Source: Nigrospora sphaerica
Lineage: Eukaryota; Ascomycota; Sordariomycetes; Amphisphaeriales; Apiosporaceae
NCBI GenBank assembly: GCA_018287875.1
Contig: JAGVVL010000002.1
Location: forward strand, 7,378,001 to 7,442,000
Direction: 5' to 3'
Length of the DNA: 64,000 nt
The position numbers and the translations under genes are program-made. The stretch's first letter is position 1. Every line of letters starts with the position of its first letter. Under the pieces are notes generated by a model, which saw nothing but the letters and a program-made list of their open reading frames with translations, made no database searches and had not been told where the DNA came from. Positions 46,326 through 56,365 of the stretch are shown here, in pieces.

Positions 46326-47081
46326 TCAACGCCTCCGGGATTCGCTGCGTCGGCGGCTCATCTCGCGCTCTTCGTACCGGTAGGAATCCACGCCCTGGTA
46401 GCCGTTGCTTCTGCGCTCCTTGCTCCGCCGCCTGCGCCGCGGGGGCGAGTGCTCTTCGATGACGACGACCTCGTCCTCCTCCTCGTCGTCGGACAGGGGG
46501 GAGGGCGGGCGGGGCATGCGCGAGGGTGGCGGACGGCTGCGGCTGCGGCTGTGTTCCTCGACGACGATGCGCTCGGTCTCGCGATGCATGTGGGGCGGCG
46601 CCGGCGCCGGCGGGCCCGGGCCAGGCACCACGACGCGCTCGACGCGCTCCTGGCGGATCTCGAGCGTCTCGCGGCGCGGCGAGCTCGAGCGCGAGTGGTG
46701 GTGCTTGTGCCGGTGCCGGCGCGACTTGCGCGTCACGACCGAGGCCGACGCCACCGACCCCGCGTCCGTCGGGGCCCGCCGGACGCTGCCCAGGGTCGCG
46801 CACGCGTAGATGAGCGCCAGCAGGATCACGAAGCCGGCGACGGAGCCCAGCACGATGCCGGCGACGGCGCCGGGGCCGAGGCCCGGCGGCCCGCGCCCGT
46901 AGCCCTCGGGCACGGTCGAGACGTCCTCGGCCAGGCGCGGCGCGAGGCGCGGGACGGCCGCTCCGAGGCGCAGGGGCGAGAAGGCCGAGGCGGGCGACTG
47001 TCGGGCCGCCGCGTGGAAGGGCGACGGTGGGAAGGCGGCCTCGCGGGCCGCTCGTAGTTTGTGCGCTGGCGACGGCGGCAT
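46326..47081 (-). CDS. Single-pass membrane protein with Arg/Ser-rich cytoplasmic tail
   Basis: This single-exon gene encodes 251 aa and I cannot name its family. Residues 1-65 are Ala/Pro-rich. Residues about 71-96 form one transmembrane helix, GAVAGIVLGSVAGFVILLAL followed by IYACA, preceded by a Gly/Pro hinge; this resembles the membrane anchors of fungal wall-stress sensors and other type I proteins. The tail is basic and repetitive: KSRRHRHKHHHSRSSSPRRE, RETERIVVEEHSRSRSRPPP, an acidic patch SDDEEEDEVVVIEEH, then RRRRRSKERR. No signal peptide is obvious at the start, so topology is uncertain. ATG choice follows codon bias and composition; the frame is open further upstream. Confidence 0.7.
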   Translation of the reverse strand: MPPSPAHKLRAAREAAFPPSPFHAAARQSPASAFSPLRLGAAVPRLAPRLAEDVSTVPEGYGRGPPGLGPGAVAGIVLGSVAGFVILLALIYACATLGSVRRAPTDAGSVASASVVTRKSRRHRHKHHHSRSSSPRRETLEIRQERVERVVVPGPGPPAPAPPHMHRETERIVVEEHSRSRSRPPPSRMPRPPSPLSDDEEEDEVVVIEEHSPPRRRRRSKERRSNGYQGVDSYRYEEREMSRRRSESRRR

Positions 47082-48681
47082 GGCGATGGCGGTGCGGCGT
47101 GTAGCAGAACGGAATAAAGTTTCGCTGGGGCGGCCTAGGGGAGCGGCCGATTCGGAAAACGGCAACGGTCGCCTTAAAGGGGGGAAGACGGATGATGGGT
47201 CAAGCACCCGCGTGGGTACACGTCGTCGGGCTGCGGTGGGACGCTGGACCGCGAATTGTTGCGTGCGACAACAGACAGCAACCAACGGGTTTTAAAAAGC
47301 CGACGGGCAATTGACTGGACGAGAGGACTCGACGGCGCAGCAGGGACACGACACTGCTCCAAGCCCCGGCTCCAGACGCGCAATGGGCCGCTGGCTGACG
47401 CTCTCGCGCAAACAAACTGGCATCGGCAACCGATGGCTCTGATCGGTTCAGATGCGGGCCATGGCGGCCGTTGCAGCGGGTGGGTTGTCGAGAGAGAAGC
47501 TTTTGCCTAGGAGACGGGATGGGATGGTAGATCAGGCGGGCGAAGCGACGTTTCACACGCCCCCAGTCTTTCAGTCGCCAGAAATATGAAGAGGTTGGGC
47601 CTGGAACTTCCCCATTTAATGACCCCGCGCGCTCTTACTCGTTCGCTGCAACGGAGGCCATTGAGGGAATGCCGCTCAATCACGCGTGCAGTTCGTTTAG
47701 CGAACAACAAGACATCACCGCGGGTGCATCTATCGCCTCCATCTTCTGCTGGCTATCTTTCTGCCGTGGATGTCGCGGCGGAAACATGGGTGGGGGATCT
47801 CGGAAAGAAGCAAGCACTAAGGCGGGCCGTGTATAATAAGTAAACCTGGACCCTGCAAAATGGAACCGCCTCTGGATTGCAGCACCACAAGGAACATGAA
47901 CGGGACGGTCTCCGTATACGTGACAATATTGCACTACGGCCCCTCAACACGATTCCTTTGTGTATATGTGGGTTGTCGCGTTTGGCCCCTCGAAGAAACC
48001 AAGGATTTCTCTAACCAGGAATGCGGTTTGCTTTCATGTTTCACACCGAATGCAGCCCAGTTCTTCCATACTGACACGCAGGAAAGGCCTTGAACAGTTA
48101 ACGACTCCCGGTAGGGAGCATATGCTCGTGTTTCTCTGATATACCGATAGCTTTACTTCCAACGATGAATACTAAAAAGAATGCAACGCCGCCTTGGGTT
48201 CCTGCTCACGGGATGGGCAGTCGCCGCGAACAAAACCGGTACAAGAATTCCCCTAAAGGTAGTCAGTCTATCGGATATGAAAAGCAGTTGCTCCGTGCAT
48301 GGTATGAAAGAAGCTTTCGGCGGCCTCGTAGCTTCCCCTTCAGACCCAGGAGGCATCAATTTGTTACTTTGTTTCGATGCGAAGCCCTGATAGGTGCGTG
48401 ACGCTTCCATCTGTACAGACGAAAGTTCCGGATGCAGTCATGGCCACCTTTGTTCATACCTATATCGTAGTCTTTATCCTCATCTGGGTCCAATTCGCGT
48501 GGTCCTCACCACTTGACTTCCTCGCGTCTCTGACCAGCCGTAAAGAGAGCGTCCGGTTCGTCGTTCCAGTTCAAACCCATTACCCCCTTCTCTAGTGCAA
48601 TTACGCCCATATGAACAATCCATAAAGCCCATCCAATTATTCAAGACTTCTCGTTCGGTTTAATCTATACCCCTTCCTACC
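47082..48681. other. Gene-free divergent spacer
   Basis: This 1.6 kb lies between the Arg/Ser-rich membrane protein (-) and the uncharacterised plus-strand gene and should hold both promoters. Base composition falls to a more AT-rich level than the genes. No gene or clear element is supportable. Confidence 0.5.
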
Positions 48682-49920
48682 ATGAGTGCCCCCAACATTC
48701 AGACCGCCTTCAATGATGATCAAGTCGGCCCCGGGCAAGATGTCCAGGCCACCACGTTGCAAGAGCAGATCCTCAACATCAAGGGGGCTTTCGACCGTCC
48801 CAAGGAGAAAACTGGCAGCAATTGGAACAACGCGGCGGGTGAATTTCCCGGCCGCCCGGAATTCGACCGGTACAAACTTCAACTCAACGCCATGCTACGG
48901 CTTCAAGAGGACCGCAACGCCGAGATATCGCCCCGAAGCCTCGTCTGCGCGCTGCTGTGGGAGCTGGGCCAGCTCGAAAACACGGCCGTGGCCTCGGTAG
49001 TCAACGTCAACGGCACGCGCTGGCTCCAAGACACGGCGCCCTGGGGCATGGGCGATGTTGAATTCGCCGCCGCCATGGAAAGCCTTACCCCGGCATCGTA
49101 CCCCTTCAGCAACGGCATGCGCGGGGCGGAATACGTATTGCTGCCCTACCAGTATCGCTTCGGGCCCGGGCCGAGGACCACGGGCACCGCCTGGGTTCTC
49201 GCCGTCATGCGGCTCGAAGAAATCCTGTTTCCGATCGACGCCACGGACCGGCGGGTGACGGACCTCTGCGTCGTCGACCCGTCGCCCGAGCGCGCCGACG
49301 CCGCGGGCCGCTTCGCGCTCCTCCGAAATCGGCTCCCGCGGCTCCTGGGCCGAGGCGGCATCGGCGTCGACGCCCACGCCTGGGACACGGGCTTCGCGTT
49401 TCCGCTGGCCGGCGGCGACGGCGACAGCGGCCACGCCTGCTACCTCGTGGGCCGCGAGATGCTGCGGCGGGTGCGCCTCGTGCTGGGCACGGGGGTGCGC
49501 GGGCGCTGGCACGCCGGATTCTGGCGCGACGTCGAGGAGCACCACAGCCCCGACTACGCCCGCAAGCTCATGCTCGGCGCCTGCGCCCACCGCACCGTCG
49601 AGAGGACCGACTACTACGGCCGGCTCGCCATCGAGCTGCCGACTCGCGCCCCGAGGAAGCCCGTCAATCACGACCCCGGTAAGCTGCGACCCGAAGCGGC
49701 CGTGGCGAACCTCCTCGAGCACAGGCTGGCCCAGCAGTACCATGACGACGAAGAGCGAGGCGGAAGGATGGGTGCCGCGAACCCCGCAGAGGCAAACCAG
49801 CAACCTCCGATGAACAGCAAAAATCAACAGCCCGCCCATGACCACAACCTTCGTGGCACAAGAAGTCGAGGCCGCGGTAGTGGTGGCAGCCGGCCCGGTG
49901 CCGGCAGTGGTAATAGTTAG
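48682..49920 (+). CDS. Uncharacterised protein, possibly a degenerate Ulp1/C48-like fold
   Basis: This single-exon gene encodes 412 aa and I do not recognise the family with certainty. Residues 1-60 are polar. Residues about 80-330 look globular, with SPRSLVCALLWELGQLENTA, WVLAVMRLEEILFPID, DLCVVDPSP and AGGDGDSGHACYLVGREML. That order (W-x-L core strand, then an Asp after a hydrophobic strand, then DSG-H followed by a hydrophobic helix) loosely recalls Ulp1/SENP peptidases, where the corresponding site is usually DCG. If so, the catalytic Cys is Ser and the protein would be inactive or altered; this is inference from weak similarity. The last 70 residues are Gln/Asn/Gly/Arg-rich and end in RGR and GSGGS repeats, like RNA-binding tails. 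Confidence 0.65.
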   Translation: MSAPNIQTAFNDDQVGPGQDVQATTLQEQILNIKGAFDRPKEKTGSNWNNAAGEFPGRPEFDRYKLQLNAMLRLQEDRNAEISPRSLVCALLWELGQLENTAVASVVNVNGTRWLQDTAPWGMGDVEFAAAMESLTPASYPFSNGMRGAEYVLLPYQYRFGPGPRTTGTAWVLAVMRLEEILFPIDATDRRVTDLCVVDPSPERADAAGRFALLRNRLPRLLGRGGIGVDAHAWDTGFAFPLAGGDGDSGHACYLVGREMLRRVRLVLGTGVRGRWHAGFWRDVEEHHSPDYARKLMLGACAHRTVERTDYYGRLAIELPTRAPRKPVNHDPGKLRPEAAVANLLEHRLAQQYHDDEERGGRMGAANPAEANQQPPMNSKNQQPAHDHNLRGTRSRGRGSGGSRPGAGSGNS

Positions 49921-50241
49921 GTAAAGTACCCAGCCACCATGGAAGCTCAAAGCGGCTAGCACAGACTGGTATTTCCAAACACCGAAGCCTTCTTCCATCG
50001 GTGCGGATCCAGTACACGCGTTATGGCGGTGGAGGGGATCGCTGCTGTTGGTGGCGAAGTCTCCTTTCGGTTATTTCGGGGTAGGTGGGAGGTTACATCC
50101 GAAAAAGGAGGTGGGATGCCTCTCGAGCTGGCTTTTAGGCGCACATTCATTGAAGAAATCTTTCAGTAATCGTCAATTGTCTTTGAGGCCGCAGGAACTT
50201 ACATTTGCTCTTTTTGCTCTGATAGGTGATGCTGTGGTTGG

Positions 50242-53200
50242 TTATGGCAGGTTCAGCCATTCTTCCATCCACCTGTCTATCCCGCGATCATGGCCATCAA
50301 GATTCACGCCATCCTGACCATCATGGCTCATACCACAAAGATCCATAAAACTCTCCAAGATCTCGCCTGCGACCAGCCCGGGAGTGTCCGTTTCCCCAAT
50401 TCCAGCGTTCGCATCTATACCCGGCACTACACAGATGTCCCAAAACTCCTCAAAGGGTGCGCCATAAGCCAGTGTTGGCGCGTCCTCTTGTTGCCCTTCC
50501 TCGAATGCCGAAAAACCAAAATCTTCTCGACCCGGGCGTAGGTCCTCGTGTCCGCTGCAGCTCGCTGGCGGGCTCTGCGACCCAGTGCGGTTGGAACCTT
50601 CATCCCAACAGCAATCTGGCTCGTCCATGTCTTCATCCACGCTTTCCAAATCGCCGGCACAATTTCCGTGTCGGTAAGTCAGCCCTTCATGGGAGTCGAG
50701 ACTGTTCAAGACTTGCAGATTCAGTGCCTCTTCGTCTTCTTTGGTCCATCCAACCTGACGTTCCAAGTACAAGCGTACTGCTTGATGGCCTCTTTTCTTT
50801 GCGTAGCCGGCAGCTCTTACGACTTGGTGTCTTCCCTCGCCGTCACTGAAATTGCCGTGTTCCAGTAGAAGCCCGACGACGTCCAGCTTGCCCTGCGCCG
50901 CGGCGCCTTCCATGGCCGTCATCCCATTGATAGGGGCCCCTGGCGCGTGGACTTCAACACCGCGGGAGATGAGCCACCTCACGATCCCGATGTAACCCTG
51001 CATGGCGGCCAGCTGCAGTGCGGTTCCGCCACCCACGCTGGCCGGGGCGGCGTTCACGTCGGCGCCGAAGTCCACGAGAAGTCGGCTGCATTCTAGGTCT
51101 CCGACTTCGGCAGCAAACTGAAGCGCAGTTCGACCGGACCCAACGCCAAAATTGAAATAATAAGCGATTTCAGTCTCACCCTAACGAGGACGAGCATTGG
51201 CACTGACTTTGTGACCCAACAGAAACCGTACCATGTTGTGATCCCGGTTGGAAACCGCGTACTGGAGAGCTGTATGGGACCATTGGTATCGCCGTCGCGG
51301 ATCAAAGCCGAGCTCCATCAGCTGTTCGAGCTCGCTTACCGAGCACTTGCTGCAAATGGCACTCAGTCCCAAAGCCGTGGTGATTTGGAAGCCAGAACGT
51401 AGCAACATGTTGAACAGGAGTCGACGAGGATCGTCGTCCATGGTGATGGCGGCGAATCCACACTATTTAGTCTGGAAAAGGGCAAGTAGCGGGTTGTCCA
51501 CCGGGTGCGAGGTCACTTGACAAAACAGCTGCAACGGCAAAAGCCCCAGGGTCTCGGGACCAACGCGACCGTTAAGGCATGCTGTAATAAGATGTTTTAG
51601 AGCCTGTAGCGCCACCTCGCCGTCAACAAGGTCAAGTCGTCTCCGCCTCAAGACCTTGCATAAAGTGCCCGGCAACTTGGGGATGCTCCAAATGCTGTTT
51701 ATGTTCCGATAATCCCGTGCCATATAAAGTACAGCGGCCGAGCTGTAAGCTTGGGGGTAGCGGTCGACAGCAAATTCTAGAACATGGTAACGTCTGGTCA
51801 GAATGACCGTTTCGACCGCGTATGAAAGGCTGTCAAGGTACGTTGCCAGAGCATCAAGCCGTGCGCTTTCCGAATCCATGACCAAGTTGCCTGGGAACAA
51901 CCGAAACCATTCTTCCAGCAAAGAGTCGTCGAATTCGGCCTTGCTCCCGAGGATCTGTATGCAATGGTCGAGCCAGGCTTGGGTGTTGAAAGCTTGAAGG
52001 TCCGACTTTCTGGAAGAAGCACCGGCGCGTACCAAGATGCCCGTAATCTCGGGATTCTCTTCCAGGATTGACATGTCCAGGGCCGTTTTTCCTGACGAGG
52101 TTTGCCTGTCCAGGTCGACAACTCTGGCGATCAAAGCCTTCACGAGCTCGGCTGGCGGTTGGGAACCGTGAGGTGACTCGAAGAGGGTGAGAAGCTCATG
52201 ACCCTCTACTGGTGCTCCCGAATCCAGAAGGACGACGACGCAGCGGTAGGACCCCGTCCATAATGCCCAGAGCAACGGGGATCTGGCAGTTTGGTCAACG
52301 GCGCTGGCTAGACGCGATGAGTGACTGTACAAACGTTTGTTGCCCATGTGGAGGCGTGCAGGCCTATGCCGGTTGGCGCCGTTGGTCAACAGAAACGCCG
52401 TCGCATCTTCGTTTCCGAAGGCGGATGCAATGTGTAATGCCGACGGGCAGACTTCTTGATTGGCCATTTCCACTGGTTCGTAGTTGACTGAAGCGCCGAG
52501 GTCCAACAGTACCTGGCAACAATTTGCGTTTCCCCTCCAAGCGTCGTTATTTCCGTAAAGTGACCATACAGCGATGGCAGCCCCGAGAGGAAAGTTTCCT
52601 TCTGGTGTGGCACAGTTGAAGTCGGCTCCTGCTGGTTGCAGTGATCTCAGTAACATGAGGCTGCCTCCCATGGCTGCTCTAATTAGTCCCCCACAAGACA
52701 GCAGAGTACCGAAGGGGTTTCCTGCCAGCGGGAAAGCCTTCAGAACCAGACTCTGCAGGTATTGTATTGTCCCTGGCCTGTCCCGCCGACGTTCGTCACC
52801 GGGTGCGAGACGCAGTAAGGTGTCGAAGTCCATTTCTTGGAGGTAAACGGGTGCCGTGAGTGCCGATGCCGTGTTCCACAAATGCTTGGAATATTTCAAT
52901 ATAGTCGAGCGACACCGCCCATTTCAAGGGAGTGAGTTGCGTTGCGCAACAGTATTCATCAGGACAAGCTCCGCGGGTGAGCAACACCCCAACGACGGCC
53001 TTGACATCGTGGATGGGTATCTTTCTGCGCAGAGAGTAACCCCACGAATCCTGAGCGTTTAGAAGAGTGACAATCAGGGGGTTGTGAACAGTTCCTTTCC
53101 ACATGTATTCCTCGTATGCCAGCTGGCAAGCAGGCAGGCCTAAGCCGATATCAAGACCGGAAATCCACGACACGACTCGACATTTGTTTTGGCGTAAAGC

Positions 53201-54233
53201 CGCGGCCCACACCTTTTCTAGAATGGAAATGAATGTTGGTTCTGACAGTATAGTGTCTGTGGAGCCTACGAGCCCTGAAAAATCGATCATGTCAAGAAGG
53301 ATGCGATCTGTCCGATCTGAATCAGATTGAGGGCAATTCACGGCGTTGTTGGCAATGTGGTACAGAGCCCATATGAAGAGTTCGCGTGAAGCGCCACCAG
53401 AGCGTGTGATGAGACTCTGGCTCTTCAAGAGATGGTGGCCCGGGAACAACTCGGGCATTGTGGCATGGGAGTAGTCAGATAGCCTGACAGGATCCGAGGC
53501 GCCAGATGACAGCCAAAGGTCAAGTAGTTGCGCGGTCCGCAACAGCGCGAAAGTGACATTTGGGGCCATGGGCGTACCGGGCAATAGGTCTTGCGCCATC
53601 ATGCCGATGATGTCGACCGGCGCGTCAGAGACCAACTTCATGAATCGCAGCCATGGCAGTCCTGGCGGCCATTCGTGGGACTCGGGGGCCGTGAGATCGT
53701 TGGGAGGAGGCGAGCACACCGATACCATGAGACCAGGAGGTAGGTATGGGTTTGCTACATGGGTACAGCTTGTATGGAGGGGATTACTTGCGTCCTTTTT
53801 TTTTTTTTTTTTTTTTTAAACCACTTACGGATTCGCCCCAGTTCCAATCTTGTGTAGTCGTTCCGGCTGGTTTCTTTTTGGACCTTTGCCAGTGGCCATA
53901 AACGGCCATCGACGACAACAGTGGATCGCTTTTTCTCTTGTTTACGTTTCATGACCTTGTGGGTAATGCACTTCTTGACGTCAATTGGAAGCCGGCCGGA
54001 AAAGCCCCAGTATCGCAAGCGAAACTTGAGTTCCTCGAGCCTAACCGACGGTTAGCAAATCGTATTGTGACCCTTTTTGCAGCGAAGACTTACGTGGTCT
54101 CGAAGCCCAGGGTCTTCAGACGATCGCGTACTTTCCCTAATGGTAGCTTCTCCTTAGTGAGAAGATGCCAGACGGCCACCTTGTTCTTCTCCCATTTTCA
54201 GTCCCGTCTAATTTCTGGTGAGAGTCTTGACAT
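50242..54233 (-). pseudogene. Clr5-domain ankyrin-repeat gene with several interruptions
   Basis: Exons 54233-54094, 54040-53829 and 53754-50242 join in phase through GTAAGT donors and TTAG/GTAG acceptors. The first two give a Clr5-like domain (WEKNKVAVWHLLTKEKLPLG, DRLKTLGFETTLEELKFRLR, YWGFSGRL), a fungal N-terminal module named after S. pombe Clr5. The long third exon encodes ankyrin repeats, for example GRTALQFAAEVGDLECSRLL and GGTALQLAAMQGYIGIVRWL, and ends in an acidic tail. The frame is broken by TGA at 54198-54200, an apparent one-base shift near 52845-52855, and TAG at 51463-51465 and 51181-51183, with coding-like sequence continuing past each. I call it a probable pseudogene. Sequencing error or very short introns are alternatives. 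Reading the pieces as separate genes is less likely, as the two longest fragments overlap in different frames. Confidence 0.65.
53796..53817. repeat. Poly(T)22 tract inside an intron
   Basis: Twenty-two T on the plus strand, read as A22 in the second intron of the Clr5-ankyrin gene, just after its GTAAGT donor. Confidence 0.95.
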
Positions 54234-55468
54234 GTTCGCAGTGTACCCAGAGACGGCGGAGGAATGACGAAAGCTCGGACTGGCTGTAGGGATTGCGATA
54301 GTCGGTGGTTGATGCTGCAGGGAACGTAGATGTTGGACGTGATGATTGGTTTGTTGCCAAAGCAAGGCCGTTGATGCCTACGTCCAAAGCGATTGAGCCG
54401 TTAAGTCGCTATGCGGAGAACTTATACAGCGTATCTTGATGGCAAGACATTTGGGCAGCAGAAAAGCTACCTGATAAATACTTTACCTGGGAACTTCATG
54501 TCCAAGGTGAACCTCGTACGAAAAGCCTGGGTTGTTTACCTCTACTTGTTGTAGGCTGTTATGACTTCTTCATTGATTGGTCACTTCCAAACCTCACATG
54601 CGCCTAAACCCAGGGCGGACGTCAGAACTAGCGGTATGGGCATTGTTTTCTTCCCCACGCTGTCGAGTTTTGGAATCAGTCAATCAGCATCTTTGTTTTT
54701 GAGGGGCTGGGTAATAAGATACATGAGTACTTACCCAACAGCAGCGACCCTGTGTGGGAGTCCCCCACTCTCCATGTTAGTCGCACTGGCTGGGGTGTGG
54801 AGGTACGCTGGCGTCCTTACATCTTTTTCGGAAACACTCCATTCCTCCTTGAAAGGGCCACGAAGTATCAATCTGTTTTTGCCTGGGCCCAGATGAGGTT
54901 GGGTGGGAGAACCTATTGGAGGCTCGTGTACCTACTGCGTAGAGGTTCCAATGTTGTGTTCCGAGAGGCTTGTTTTGTGCTATAGCCTCGAACAATACTA
55001 TATGCCACGACAAGAACGGGCATGGCCGCTAAGCCGGGCTCCTGGGTGACGCATCTCTTAAAGGAAAGGACAGCACCACTGAGACCCAACTCGATAAATA
55101 TAATTGGCCACTTCTAAACGTCCATATAGTCCAGCTACTGGTCACTTCCAAACCCATTGCAGGGGTATCAATGGCCGGTTCCGAACCCCTTGGCCAAGTT
55201 CTACTGGCTCTTGCCAAACCGGACGAGCGATGATGAGGCTGGACTAGTCGTCGGTCCTTTCAACCCACCGGGAGAGATAGAGACGGGTCCTTGATGACAT
55301 GATATGCGTGCATTGTGAACCGTGTCGCCGAAAGCATGTGTGGATACAGGTGCGCGTATATCAACTTCGACCACGTACCTTTCAGGACTTCCATTGCTTC
55401 TGCTAGCATCACGACCATTCCAAGCCAAAAACCATCTTTCTAGCACTACCACATCCAAGTATACAATC
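54234..55468. other. Divergent spacer with short repeats
   Basis: This lies between the Clr5-ankyrin gene (-) and the small membrane-protein gene (+) and contains no other supportable gene. It carries two exact copies of TGGTCACTTCCAAAC, at 54578-54592 and 55139-55153. The second copy is part of the tandem array listed separately. Confidence 0.6.
55105..55219. repeat. 33-34 bp imperfect tandem array, four units
   Basis: Four related cores start at 55105, 55139, 55172 and 55205: TGGCCACTTCTAAAC, TGGTCACTTCCAAAC, TGGCCGGTTCCGAAC and TGGCTCTTGCCAAAC. The 33-34 base spacing is regular and the DNA between cores is poorly conserved. The array ends about 250 bases before the small membrane-protein ATG, so it could be a promoter element or a diverged minisatellite. 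Confidence 0.75.
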
Positions 55469-55744
55469 ATGTCCCTTCCGCTTGAAGTTATCATCGCTCT
55501 CATCGCCACATTCCTGGCTATCCCTCCGGCTTTCGCTATTCTCTGGAAGCTAGCACGGCATTGGCGAGGCCCCGTTACTAAGCAGCCTTCGCAAACCTAT
55601 TCAACAGCGCTTGTTATAATACGCGGCGCTCAAGGGATTGGTCCAATTACAGCAGACGAGGGAACCGACTGCGAGACGGGCCCAGAGACGGAGCGGGCCA
55701 TGGAAGAAGGCCGCCTGCATCACGGTACTACGGTGACTCCGTGA
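55469..55744 (+). CDS. Small single-pass membrane protein, function unknown
   Basis: This single exon encodes 91 aa. The N-terminus MSLPLEVIIALIATFLAIPP continues AFAILWKLARHWRG, forming one hydrophobic helix (residues about 6-27) followed by basic residues, so it should be a small membrane protein or signal anchor. The remaining 60 residues are polar with an acidic stretch ending ETERAMEEGR. I do not recognise a family. The frame is also open upstream in the same phase, but the ATG after ATACAATC is the natural start. It is divergent from the broken Clr5-ankyrin gene, with the 33-bp array in its upstream region. Because it is short, coding status is only moderately sure. Confidence 0.5.
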   Translation: MSLPLEVIIALIATFLAIPPAFAILWKLARHWRGPVTKQPSQTYSTALVIIRGAQGIGPITADEGTDCETGPETERAMEEGRLHHGTTVTP

Positions 55745-56365
55745 CTTGAGGTTCGTCCATTCCTCCAAAGTGCTTCATCTAAACAAAAGGGTGGAATTAT
55801 TTCAATATGCTAACCTTGGAGTATGAGAAGGGAAGCAAAAGAAACGAGGAAATAGGTGATTCGGGAAGACTTTGGTGGAAGTCGTAGACACCCGTCCTCA
55901 GTGTACATCACCGGTGAACACTACCCCCGTGCCAGGGAAAACATTCGCCTATCGTCATTTTATTCCTTAAACAAGTATGGAAAGGCGAAGAACATGAAGA
56001 GCTTGGAGTTCACATTCCGAACCATCAATTATACCCGCCCGTCACAGGAGCGCTAGGACGTCGACTATACCGGCCTCCATGTTACTCATTTCTGTCTCAT
56101 GTACATTTACGCATTCGGCTATTGGACTGACCATATGCCTCATTACGGAGTATAAAGCATCCTTTCTGTTGTCTGCGGTCAGCAAGTTCTTCACCATGAA
56201 GACGGGCAACAGCTGTCCCGTGATTTTGTTACACGCCACTGCGGGGAAGTGAGACGCGTAAGAAACCTGACAGCCACCCGAATGCTCGGCCGCCATTGCC
56301 CATTACTTAGTCCTGTTCTACCTCCCAAAACCACGCAGCCCGCAGCTTCGGATCGATTCACGACG
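55745..56365. other. Spacer upstream of the GFA-domain gene
   Basis: These 620 bases are more AT-rich than the genes and probably include the GFA gene promoter. No gene is supportable. Confidence 0.5.

Noticed and set aside
48895..49998. 367-codon minus-strand frame
   Set aside because: Antisense shadow of the plus-strand orphan gene; its composition is Val/Gly/Ala/Arg-rich as expected for a shadow.
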